A stretch of DNA of 34,597 nt from an uncultured Pelagibacteraceae bacterium. GTDB lineage: Bacteria > Pseudomonadota > Alphaproteobacteria > Pelagibacterales > Pelagibacteraceae. The stretch spans positions 1 through 34,597 of the forward strand of contig CACKFA010000010.1 in the NCBI GenBank assembly GCA_902599335.1, given 5' to 3'. A model generated the notes under the pieces. That model was not told where the DNA came from, did not search any database, and saw only the letters and a list, made by a program, of their open reading frames with translations. This document shows positions 1-7,110 of the stretch, piece by piece (the first letter of the stretch is position 1; each line of letters opens with the position of its first letter). The position numbers and the translations under genes were made by a program.

Positions 1-574
1 CTAAATTAAACTTTGCTCTTCGATGGCCTTTAGCTGCTAAATAAAGCCATTCTATAGATTTAATTTTGCACTGAATAACAGTAAAGTTTTTATAACCCTC
101 TTCGCTTTGTTCTTTGGTATAATCAAAATTATCTAATTCTGGTTTTAGACCAGACGTTGGTAGATCTGACTCAGTTCCTGGACCATTATCAACCAAATAA
201 CATTTTCTACTAATATGTTGGGTTTTAGACCAAGATTCTTTTGTTACATCATTATTGTGATTAACCGTACATTCAACTTTCAATCTAACCTGTATTTTTT
301 CATCTTTGTCGTAAAATAACATTGCTGCATTTTTATTTGCTTTTAATTTTTCAATTTTATCTGACCTAATATCGCTATGATATTGTACTAAATTATTTGA
401 TTGATCAGATTTTCTTAGAACAACAATTCTTCCATCAAAGTCTGATTGATCACCACAAATGAATACCGGTATTCTAAAAGGAGAACCTCTGTCTTTCACA
501 GCATTATCCAGCATTGACCAAATTTTCTTTTTGATCTCTGCAAAGTCCTCGTAATAAGGAACTGTATCCGTCAC
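1..574 (-). CDS. PNPOx-like flavin-binding split-barrel protein (3' end outside window)
   Basis: This is a partial gene of 191 readable codons, open to the window edge. I read it by translating the reverse strand. The GTG at 574-572 is the most upstream plausible start; it lies 5 nt after the dehydrogenase stop. No Shine-Dalgarno is visible, so the start is uncertain. The product resembles the pyridoxamine-5'-phosphate-oxidase-like family (Alr4036-type FMN-binding split barrel): the segments GRIVVLRKSD, YHSDIRSDKIEKLK and AAMLFYDKDEKIQVRLK match the usual order of FMN-contacting strands. A Trp-rich stretch near the end (KSIEWLYLAAKGHRRAKF) is also family-typical. Only a short C-terminus should be missing. 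The substrate is unknown; a true PdxH role is not supported. It is probably co-transcribed with the upstream dehydrogenase. Confidence 0.72.
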   Translation of the reverse strand, partial: MTDTVPYYEDFAEIKKKIWSMLDNAVKDRGSPFRIPVFICGDQSDFDGRIVVLRKSDQSNNLVQYHSDIRSDKIEKLKANKNAAMLFYDKDEKIQVRLKVECTVNHNNDVTKESWSKTQHISRKCYLVDNGPGTESDLPTSGLKPELDNFDYTKEQSEEGYKNFTVIQCKIKSIEWLYLAAKGHRRAKFNL

Positions 575-579
575 AAATA

Positions 580-1455
580 TTATTTTTTCTTTTTTAATCT
601 AGCAATCAAACCTGAGCTATCCCAACGATTTCCACCCATTTCTTGAACCTCAGCATAAAAACCATCAATAATTTCTGTTATAGGCACAGGTGAACCATTT
701 TTTTTTGCTTCCTCGATTGCAATTTTTAGATCTTTTCTCATCCAATCAATAGCAAAACCATAATCAAACTTATCATCAGTCATAGTTCGGTATCTATTTT
801 CCATTTGCCAAGATTGTGCTGCACCTTTAGATATGGTTTCCATAACTTTATCCATATCTAAACCTGCGTTTATTCCAAAATTGATTGCTTCAGATAAACC
901 TTGGACTGTTCCAGCAATACACATTTGGTTCATCATCTTTGTTAACTGACCACTTCCACAAGGACCAATTAATTTTACTTTTTTACTGTAACAATCAATC
1001 ACAGGTTCAGCCTTTTTAAACACTTCTTCATCGCCACCAACCATTACTGTTAGTATTCCGCCCTCAGCACCAGCTTGTCCACCAGAAATGGGGGCATCTA
1101 AAAAACTAAACCCTTTATCATTTGCTTTTTTATTTAATTCTCTTGATACTTCTGCAGATACAGTTGAGTTATCAATAAAAATAGACCCAGCTTTTGCTGT
1201 GTTAAATAATCCATTTTCTCCAGTTGCTACTTCTCTTAAATCATCATCATTACCAACGCATGTGAAAATAAAATCAGCACCATCTGCAGCCTCCGCAGGT
1301 GTATTGGCCATTTTACCTTTATATTCACCAATCCATTTTTCAGCTTTAGATTTAGTTCTATTAAAAACAGTTACATTGTGTCCGGCTTTTGATATATATC
1401 CAGCCATTGGGTAGCCCATAACCCCAAGACCTATGAAAGCAACATTACAAGTCAT
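580..1455 (-). CDS. beta-hydroxyacid dehydrogenase (3-hydroxyisobutyrate dehydrogenase family)
   Basis: A 291-aa NAD(P)-dependent dehydrogenase of the MmsB/GarR family, which oxidises beta-hydroxyacids or reduces the matching semialdehydes in the cytoplasm. The N-terminal Rossmann motif GLGVMG is at residues 9-14. The substrate loop DAPISGGQAGAEGG is at 120-133. The catalytic lysine is K173 in GSGQLTKMMNQ, with N176 nearby. Length is normal for the family. Family members act on 3-hydroxyisobutyrate (valine breakdown), tartronate semialdehyde or related acids; the sequence alone does not decide which. It is followed after 5 nt by a PNPOx-like gene on the same strand and is divergent from an MFS transporter whose ATG is only 11 bp away, so the transporter may import a related organic acid. 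That link is inference. Confidence 0.9.
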   Translation of the reverse strand: MTCNVAFIGLGVMGYPMAGYISKAGHNVTVFNRTKSKAEKWIGEYKGKMANTPAEAADGADFIFTCVGNDDDLREVATGENGLFNTAKAGSIFIDNSTVSAEVSRELNKKANDKGFSFLDAPISGGQAGAEGGILTVMVGGDEEVFKKAEPVIDCYSKKVKLIGPCGSGQLTKMMNQMCIAGTVQGLSEAINFGINAGLDMDKVMETISKGAAQSWQMENRYRTMTDDKFDYGFAIDWMRKDLKIAIEEAKKNGSPVPITEIIDGFYAEVQEMGGNRWDSSGLIARLKKKK

Positions 1456-1466
1456 AATTTTTTTCT

Positions 1467-2672
1467 ATGTTTAAAAGTTTAAGTTTAAAAGTAATTGTAT
1501 TTGGTTTTATTTTTACATTTTTTTCAAGTTTTGGACAGAGTTTTTTTCTTGGTCTATTTAATTCTAGTATTAGAGACGCCTTATCAATTACACATGGACA
1601 ATTTGGCTCAATTTATGCATCAGCCACTTTATTAAGTAGTATTGTTTTAGTTTGGATTGGAAAAAAAATCGATGACGTAAACATATTAAAATTTGCATCT
1701 TATGTAATAATTTTTTTATCAGCATCCTGTTTTATATTTTCAAAAATTTCATCAGTTATTTTTTTATTTGTAGGAATTTTTTTAATGCGTTTAGCTGGAC
1801 AAGGATTATCAAGTCACACAGCTACAACAACCATATCTCGTTTTTTTGAAAAAAATAGAGGTAGGGCTTTAAGTACAGGTTGGTTAGGATTGTCATTGGC
1901 TGAATTTATAATGCCAGTTTTAATTGTTTTTTTATTAACTTTTATAGAATGGAGAGATATTTGGGTTTCAATTTCTATTTTAGTTATACTTGTTCTACCT
2001 GTTGCAACTTTTCTTTTAGTTAAAGATGTTAAGCTTGATACGAGAGAAGAATCTAAAATAGAAGAGAATAATAAAGAAATTAAACAATGGAAAAGAATAG
2101 AAGTTTTAAAAGATTATAGATTTTACATTATTTGTATGACGATGTTAGCAATGCCATGGATTGCAACAGGATCTTTTGTTTATCAGTCTTTTATATCTTC
2201 TTCTAAAGAGTGGGGACCTTATGTAATTGCACAATCATTTATGGCTTACTCTATTTTATCAGTGATTACTCTGTTTATATCTGGTTTTTTAATTGATAAA
2301 TTTTCAAGTAGAAAATTATTAATCTATATGAATATCCCACTTCTTTTTGGCACCATAGTTCTCTACTATTTTAATGCACCGCTGTCTTCTTTTGTATTTT
2401 TTGGTTTAGTGGGGGTAACCAATGGTTTGGCAAACGTGCTTGGTTCCTCAACTTGGGCTGAGATTTATGGTGTTAAATATATTGGGTCCATAAAAGCGTT
2501 AACAACTGCATTGATGGTATTTTCAACAGCATTTGGTACGGCTCTATTTGGCTTTCTGATTGACATTGGTTTTTCAATTGAAGAAATAGCAGTTGTTTCA
2601 GGAACTTATATCTTTGGCTCAATTATTCTTCTTTATTTTGTTAAAAATAAGTTAAATCCTCATTATTTATAA
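1467..2672 (+). CDS. major facilitator superfamily transporter
   Basis: A 401-aa hydrophobic protein with about twelve membrane segments in two halves separated by a charged cytoplasmic loop near residues 195-220 (KLDTREESKIEENNKEIKQW). The loop after the second helix has the MFS motif-A-like sequence GKKIDD, and the second half has the counterpart SGFLIDKFSSRK. The first membrane helix begins at about residue 8, which fits the ATG at 1467; no Shine-Dalgarno precedes it. The substrate cannot be read from sequence. It lies divergent to a beta-hydroxyacid dehydrogenase, so an organic-acid substrate is possible. The 3' end is 44 bp before rpoZ, which has its own promoter candidate. Confidence 0.85.
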   Translation: MFKSLSLKVIVFGFIFTFFSSFGQSFFLGLFNSSIRDALSITHGQFGSIYASATLLSSIVLVWIGKKIDDVNILKFASYVIIFLSASCFIFSKISSVIFLFVGIFLMRLAGQGLSSHTATTTISRFFEKNRGRALSTGWLGLSLAEFIMPVLIVFLLTFIEWRDIWVSISILVILVLPVATFLLVKDVKLDTREESKIEENNKEIKQWKRIEVLKDYRFYIICMTMLAMPWIATGSFVYQSFISSSKEWGPYVIAQSFMAYSILSVITLFISGFLIDKFSSRKLLIYMNIPLLFGTIVLYYFNAPLSSFVFFGLVGVTNGLANVLGSSTWAEIYGVKYIGSIKALTTALMVFSTAFGTALFGFLIDIGFSIEEIAVVSGTYIFGSIILLYFVKNKLNPHYL

Positions 2673-2681
2673 AAATAGCCC

Positions 2682-2710
2682 TTGATTTTTAAAGACTCAC
2701 TGTGTAGATA
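2682..2710 (+). promoter_or_regulatory. candidate sigma70-type promoter of rpoZ
   Basis: TTGATT (2682-2687), a 17-nt spacer, then TAGATA (2705-2710). The -10 ends only 6 nt before the rpoZ ATG, so a start 6-7 nt downstream of the -10 would give a leaderless or near-leaderless mRNA. No Shine-Dalgarno precedes the ATG, which agrees. The -10 is weak (3 of 6 to TATAAT), so this is a candidate only. Confidence 0.45.
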
Positions 2711-2716
2711 CTCCGC

Positions 2717-3253
2717 ATGGCAAGAGTAACCGTAGAAGACTGTATAGATAAAGTGGAGAGCCCTTATGAATTAGTACTAGTTGCTAAAGAAAGAGCTACT
2801 CAATTAAATGCAGGAATAGAACCAACAATTGATAGAGATAACGACAAAAATACAGTTATTTCATTAAGAGAAATTGCAGAAGAAAAAATTAAAGTTTCAG
2901 ATTTAACAGATAGCGCTGTTTATAAACTTAGAAAACATGTTGAACAAGTTGATGATACTGCAGAGGATGATGAAGAAATAGGTGATGATTTTGAAAATCT
3001 ATATAAAGGTGAAATTTCAAAAAGTGGTACACCAATTCTACCATCTAAAAGAGCAAGAAAAACTCCGGAAAAAATTCAATTAACAAAAGAAGATTTAGCT
3101 GAGCTATCTGAAACAGCTACAGCAGATGTCGATAATTCAGTAGGAGAAGAAACTATGAATGAGCAAGGAGAAGTTTCTTTAGATGAAGTATCAGAATCAG
3201 AAAATCAAGAAGTAGACGTATCTTCAGACGACACTGAAGCTTCAAACTCTTAA
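2717..3253 (+). CDS. rpoZ: RNA polymerase omega subunit with long acidic C-terminal tail
   Basis: The first ~75 residues are a typical omega subunit: MARVTVEDCIDKV at the start, then the helix ending in LVLVAKERATQL and the conserved NTVISLREIAEEKI at about 45-58. Omega binds the beta-prime subunit and helps assemble RNA polymerase. The protein is 178 aa, about twice the length of the E. coli subunit. The extension includes a DDTAEDDEEIGDDFE patch (79-93), a small basic stretch SKRARKTPEK (110-119), and a final 54 residues (125-178) with 19 Asp/Glu and no Lys or Arg. Alphaproteobacterial omegas often carry acidic tails, but this one is long. The acidic part is probably disordered. dusA follows after 22 nt. 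Confidence 0.93.
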   Translation: MARVTVEDCIDKVESPYELVLVAKERATQLNAGIEPTIDRDNDKNTVISLREIAEEKIKVSDLTDSAVYKLRKHVEQVDDTAEDDEEIGDDFENLYKGEISKSGTPILPSKRARKTPEKIQLTKEDLAELSETATADVDNSVGEETMNEQGEVSLDEVSESENQEVDVSSDDTEASNS

Positions 3254-3275
3254 AAAAATAATATAAAGTTATACC

Positions 3276-4268
3276 ATGAATAGGAAAGTATCAGTTGCTC
3301 CTATGATGGATTGCACAGATCGTCATGAACGATTTTTTCTAAGATTAATATCCAAAAACACTCTTCTTTACACTGAGATGGTGGTAGATGAAGCCATTAA
3401 TAGAGGAGATAAAAAAAAGTTATTGGAGTTTAATATTAATGAGAAACCTGTAGCACTTCAATTAGGAGGCTCTTCTCCAAAACTTTTAGCTGAAGCTACT
3501 AAAATAGGTGAAGATTTTGGTTATGATGAAATTAATCTAAACTTAGGTTGTCCTAGTAAAAAAGTAGAAAAAAATAGATTTGGTGCTTGTTTGATGAAAG
3601 AACCAAATTTAGTAGCGGATTGTTTAAGTAAAATGAAATCAGTTACCAAGCTACCAGTAACTATAAAAACAAGAATTGGTTACGATGATGTTGAAGATTA
3701 TGAAAATTTAAATAGTTTTATTTCTACTCTAAAAGCAACTGGGGTTAAAACTTTTATCATTCATGCAAGAAAAGCAATGTTAGGTAAATTTACGCCTAAG
3801 CAAAATTTAAATATTCCTCCTTTAAAATACGAATATGTTTATAAATTAAAAAAAGATTTTTTAAATGAAGAGATTATTATAAATGGAGGAATAACTTCAG
3901 TAGATGAAATAAAACCTCATTTAGAAAAAACTGATGGTGTAATGATTGGAAGAGCTGCGTATCATACTCCTTATTTATTAGCAGATGTTGAAAGAGAAAT
4001 ATTTAACAATGATGATGTTCCAAGTAGACAAGATGTAATTGAACAACTTATTCCTTATGTTAAAGAAGAATTAAAAAAAGGAACAAGATTAAATCAAATC
4101 ATGAGACACACTCTTGGACTATTTCATGGTCAAACAGGTGCAAGTTATTGGAAAAGATATTTAAGTGAAAACATGTGTGTAAGAGATGCTGATGTAAAAA
4201 AAATTGATCACATTATGGATAAAATTAAATACAACAATGTAGATACTAGAGTAGGGCACTCTGCTTAA
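3276..4268 (+). CDS. dusA: tRNA-dihydrouridine synthase A
   Basis: A 330-aa FMN-dependent enzyme that reduces uridines in the D-loop of tRNA. The N-terminal signature VAPMMDCTDRHERFF (residues 7-21) is the DusA form. The catalytic cysteine is C92 in LNLGCPS (88-94), followed by NRFGA at 100-104. The segment HARKAMLGKFTPKQN and the following NIPPLKYEYVY are DusA-specific relative to DusB and DusC. The C-terminal helical tRNA-binding region is complete (RHTLGLFHGQTGASYWKRYL). Length is normal. It lies 22 nt after rpoZ and 40 nt before the TauE/SafE gene. Confidence 0.93.
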   Translation: MNRKVSVAPMMDCTDRHERFFLRLISKNTLLYTEMVVDEAINRGDKKKLLEFNINEKPVALQLGGSSPKLLAEATKIGEDFGYDEINLNLGCPSKKVEKNRFGACLMKEPNLVADCLSKMKSVTKLPVTIKTRIGYDDVEDYENLNSFISTLKATGVKTFIIHARKAMLGKFTPKQNLNIPPLKYEYVYKLKKDFLNEEIIINGGITSVDEIKPHLEKTDGVMIGRAAYHTPYLLADVEREIFNNDDVPSRQDVIEQLIPYVKEELKKGTRLNQIMRHTLGLFHGQTGASYWKRYLSENMCVRDADVKKIDHIMDKIKYNNVDTRVGHSA

Positions 4269-4308
4269 TTCAATTCTAACAAACGAACACAGTTATATTA
4301 TTTTATTA

Positions 4309-5094
4309 ATGGTTTTAACGGCAATACCAGTTGGCTTTGTTGCTGGATTATTTGGTATTGGTGGGGGACTAATAACCGTTCCATTCTTATATTATATATT
4401 TGGCCAATTGGGGATTGATCAACAATATATTATGCATTTAGCTGTAGGAACTTCTTTTGCAATTATAATTCCAACATCAACCGTATCAGTTCTAACACAT
4501 CACAAATTTAATGCTGTAGACTTTAATATTGTAAAAAATTATGGAATATTTGTTATTACAGGCGTTGTAATTGGAACTATTTTTGCAGCAACCTTAAAAA
4601 CAAAATCTCTAGTTTTATTTTTTTCAATTGTAATATTATTTTTAGGTATTTATTTACTTTTAATAAAAGAAAGAGAGCAAAATATTGTTTCTGAAATGAA
4701 ACTATATTTAAAAGTTATACTTGGAGTTATTGTAGGCTTTATTTCAGCAATTATGGGAATTGGTGGGGCTGTTATGAATGTCCCAATTTTCAAATACTTC
4801 GGCTATTCAATAAATAAATCAATTGGCAGTGCAGCAGCAATTGGTTTTTTAATTGCTCTATTTGGAGCCATTGGTTTTCTATTTTCAGGAAGTTATTTAA
4901 AAACTAATTTACCACTTAGCATTGGTTTTTTAAATATTCCTGCTTTTTTAATCTTTATTCCTATAACCACTTTCATGGCAAGACTTGGTGCTAGAACTGT
5001 TCATAAAATAGATAAAAAAAAGATTAGTAAAATTTTTGGACTTTTTTTACTTATGGTTGCCGCTAAGTTTTTGCTTGAATATATGAAATTGTAA
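4309..5094 (+). CDS. TauE/SafE family membrane permease
   Basis: A 261-aa integral membrane protein with about eight hydrophobic segments. It shows the two-repeat layout of the TauE/SafE (former DUF81) family: GLFGIGGGLITVP at residues 13-25 and AIMGIGGAVMNVP at 147-159. Members export sulfite, sulfoacetate or other small anions, or take part in their uptake; the substrate here is unknown. The frame stays open upstream of the chosen ATG back to a stop at 4252-4254, giving potential extra residues NSILTNEHSYIILL, but the only near-cognate starts there are CTG or ATT codons. The ATG gives a slightly short first helix, so an upstream non-ATG start cannot be excluded. The HIT gene follows after 4 nt. 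Confidence 0.88.
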   Translation: MVLTAIPVGFVAGLFGIGGGLITVPFLYYIFGQLGIDQQYIMHLAVGTSFAIIIPTSTVSVLTHHKFNAVDFNIVKNYGIFVITGVVIGTIFAATLKTKSLVLFFSIVILFLGIYLLLIKEREQNIVSEMKLYLKVILGVIVGFISAIMGIGGAVMNVPIFKYFGYSINKSIGSAAAIGFLIALFGAIGFLFSGSYLKTNLPLSIGFLNIPAFLIFIPITTFMARLGARTVHKIDKKKISKIFGLFLLMVAAKFLLEYMKL

Positions 5095-5098
5095 ATAA

Positions 5099-5500
5099 AT
5101 GACCTTTAAAATTAATAAAAAGTTTTATAATTCTTCATACCATATTACAGATTTAAAATTATGTTCACTTAGACTTCATGATAACTTTAGATTCCCATGG
5201 GTTATTTTAATTCCTAAGAGAAAAAATATTAGAGATATAAGTGAGCTTAATTCTAAAGATCAAATTCTGCTAATAAAAGAGATAGTTAAAGTTAGTAAAG
5301 TTATGAAGAAGTTATTCAAAACAAATAAACTTAATGTAGAAAAAATTGGTAATATTGTTCCTCAGCTACATATACATATTATTGCAAGAAGAAAAAAAGA
5401 TAAAACTTGGCCTTTATCAGTTTGGGTTGTTAAAGGCAAAAATTACTCAAAAAAGGATTTAAATAATATTTTAGAAAAGTTTAATAGAGTTCTAAAATAA
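5099..5500 (+). CDS. HIT-family (histidine triad) protein
   Basis: A 133-aa protein of the histidine triad superfamily, which hydrolyses or transfers nucleotidyl groups. The core is VPQLHIHIIAR (residues 87-97). Aligned with the usual H-x-H-x-H-x-x motif, the first position is Gln89, while the catalytic H91 and H93 are kept. This Q-variant occurs in small alphaproteobacterial HIT proteins, so loss of activity is not implied. An upstream FPWVILIPKRKNIRDISEL segment (32-50) matches the conserved strand and the helix start before the motif. The substrate is unknown. It is 4 nt after the TauE/SafE gene and is the last gene before the 206-bp hairpin-rich spacer. Confidence 0.85.
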   Translation: MTFKINKKFYNSSYHITDLKLCSLRLHDNFRFPWVILIPKRKNIRDISELNSKDQILLIKEIVKVSKVMKKLFKTNKLNVEKIGNIVPQLHIHIIARRKKDKTWPLSVWVVKGKNYSKKDLNNILEKFNRVLK

Positions 5501-5706
5501 AAAGAGGTGACTTCAGTCTCCCTCCATCACCTCACGAATCAAAATTAATTGATTCTTTAAATATTTATGAACACTTATTAGTTGAAAATACACTTTATCA
5601 ACCAATTTAAATCTAAACAATCTTAAGTTGCATCTAGTCTTAAATTAAAACTCAATTTAGCCATACATTATATTTAAGGTTTTAACTCTAATTGATACTT
5701 TAAATT
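5501..5706. other. longest gene-free spacer (206 bp), hairpin-rich first half
   Basis: No open frame of note. Three inverted repeats stand close together. Arms 5504-5510 and 5527-5533 are GAGGTGA and TCACCTC, a perfect 7-bp stem with a 16-nt pyrimidine-rich loop. Arms 5536-5542 and 5549-5555 are GAATCAA and TTGATTC, a perfect 7-bp stem with a 6-nt loop. Arms 5581-5585 and 5598-5602 are GTTGA and TCAAC. None has a clean T-run, so a standard terminator is not clear. From about 5606 to 5706 I see only AT-rich sequence and no convincing promoter. Confidence 0.6.
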
Positions 5707-6810
5707 ATGGTCTCAATAAAAGATATTGATAAAAAAATTAAAAAAAATTTATTTGATCCATTAGATAAAACCAAAAATAAATTCTCATCATTACTAAACA
5801 ATATAAAAAAAAATAAAGCTAAAAAAGATCAGGTACTACAAAAACAATTAGAAAAAGAAAAAAAAAGAGAATTAATTTTAGAAAAAAAATTAGTAAAAAA
5901 AGCCAAACAGGATGAGTTAAAAGAAGAAAGAAAGAAACTTCTTTTTAAAAAAAAATTAATAATTGAAAATGAAAAGCAAGAAAAAAAGAATGAAGAGAAA
6001 AGACAAAAAATAGAAGCTCAGAGAATTAAAATAGAGCAGAAAAAAATAAAAGACGAAGAAACAAGAAAACTTAGAGAGGAAGCAAGAAAACTTAAGCAAG
6101 AAGATTTAAGGCTTAAAATGTTAGAAAGACAAAGAATAAGAGAAGAAAATTTTAAAATTAAAGAAGAGGAATTAAAAAATAAAGAGATTGAAGCCCAAAA
6201 GAAAAGAGATGAAAAAGAAAAAGAAAGACAAGAAAAAATAAGATTAAAAGAAATTGAAAGAAAAAATAGACTTGAGGAAGAGCAAAGATTAAGAGAGGCA
6301 GCTAGGAAGCTGAAATATGAGCAAGAAAAACTTAAAGAAATGGAAGAAAGGTTAAGAGACCTTGAAACTGAACGACAGCAAGAAATTCAAAGACAGATTT
6401 TAAAAGAAGAGGCTGAGCAAAGAGCTAAGGAGGAGGAATTAAGAATTAAAGAAAAAGAATTTAAAGAAGCTGAACGTGAAAGAATAAATAGAGAAAATGA
6501 AAGACGTCAAAGAGAAAGAGAATTGAAAATTGAAGAGGAAAGACAAAAAAGAATTGAGGAAGAAAACGAAAGAATTCGATTAGCTGAAATAGCTCATAAA
6601 GAGAGAATTGATGAAGAAAATAAACGAATGAAAGAATGGGAGAAAAAATTTGATGAAGAGCAAAGGTTAAAAGAGGAGGAGTTAGTTAGAAAGTTTTATA
6701 GTGATGAAGTTCCCAAACAAGAAAATAACCAAAACGGTGATAATTTAGAAAATAAAGCTGATGAGGATAATATAGGAACTAAAGCTGATGATGATAATTA
6801 TAAAAATTAA
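5707..6810 (+). CDS. highly charged long-helix protein of unknown function
   Basis: A 367-aa protein that I cannot assign to a function. After a short N-terminal part (residues 1-44, with FDPLDKTKNKFSSLL), residues ~45-330 are almost entirely Glu, Lys, Arg, Gln, Ile and Leu with no Pro or Gly, predicting one continuous helix. The dense mix of E with K/R at i+4 is like a stabilised single alpha-helix (ER/K type) rather than a clean leucine heptad coiled coil. A duplicated segment, LREEARKLKQEDLRLKMLER (122-141) and LREAARKLKYEQEKLKEMEE (195-214), is spaced 73 residues apart. The last ~35 residues are polar and acidic with a small repeat KADEDN/KADDDN. There is no signal peptide, membrane segment or cysteine, so it should be cytoplasmic. 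TolA- or IF2-like charged helices are superficially similar but other domains are absent. No Shine-Dalgarno is seen. Confidence 0.75.
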   Translation: MVSIKDIDKKIKKNLFDPLDKTKNKFSSLLNNIKKNKAKKDQVLQKQLEKEKKRELILEKKLVKKAKQDELKEERKKLLFKKKLIIENEKQEKKNEEKRQKIEAQRIKIEQKKIKDEETRKLREEARKLKQEDLRLKMLERQRIREENFKIKEEELKNKEIEAQKKRDEKEKERQEKIRLKEIERKNRLEEEQRLREAARKLKYEQEKLKEMEERLRDLETERQQEIQRQILKEEAEQRAKEEELRIKEKEFKEAERERINRENERRQRERELKIEEERQKRIEEENERIRLAEIAHKERIDEENKRMKEWEKKFDEEQRLKEEELVRKFYSDEVPKQENNQNGDNLENKADEDNIGTKADDDNYKN

Positions 6811-6828
6811 GTTTTTAGACCAGTGAAA

Positions 6829-7110
6829 TCAAAGATTTTTTTCACAATATAATGAAGCAAATTTTGTAGCCTCCATTATATCTTCAGGTTTTTGCTTAAA
6901 TATTTCCTTAATTTCATCATCTGTAAATTTCTCATTGAGTTTTTTTAATGTACACATGCAATAGGATTTTGCTTTTTCAGGACCTATATATTGTTTTGAA
7001 CTTCCGTAGCAGCCGATATAAATTTGTTGTTCAATTTCAGGGCTAAAACTTTGACTTTTTGAGCTTAAAAATAAAAAAAAAATTAATAAAATATTAAATT
7101 TTTTGATCAT
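6829..7110 (-). CDS. small secreted protein with four cysteines, unknown function
   Basis: The ATG at 7110-7108 gives 93 aa; a GTG two codons earlier (7116) is the alternative. The gene starts inside the 3' end of the phosphohexomutase gene, so translation is probably coupled. Residues 1-22 form a Sec signal peptide (MIKK, then NILLIFFLFLSS). The mature part has cysteines at C34, C51, C53 and C89, in YIGCYGSSKQYIG, KSYCMCTLKKL and LYCEKNL. Four cysteines in an exported protein suggest two disulfides. The segment NEKFTDDEIKEIF and the spacing look like small uncharacterised SAR11 periplasmic proteins, but I cannot name a domain. C51-x-C53 could alternatively bind a metal or heme-like ligand; there is no CxxCH. 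Confidence 0.7.
   Translation of the reverse strand: MIKKFNILLIFFLFLSSKSQSFSPEIEQQIYIGCYGSSKQYIGPEKAKSYCMCTLKKLNEKFTDDEIKEIFKQKPEDIMEATKFASLYCEKNL

Noticed and set aside
1088..1414. Open frame antisense to the beta-hydroxyacid dehydrogenase gene
   Set aside because: Shadow of a clearly real gene with all family motifs; its own product shows no recognisable features.
5707..6810. Charged-helix ORF as a low-complexity artefact
   Set aside because: The frame is 367 codons without a stop, has distinct N- and C-terminal parts and an internal duplication, and fills the space between neighbours, so I kept it as a real gene.
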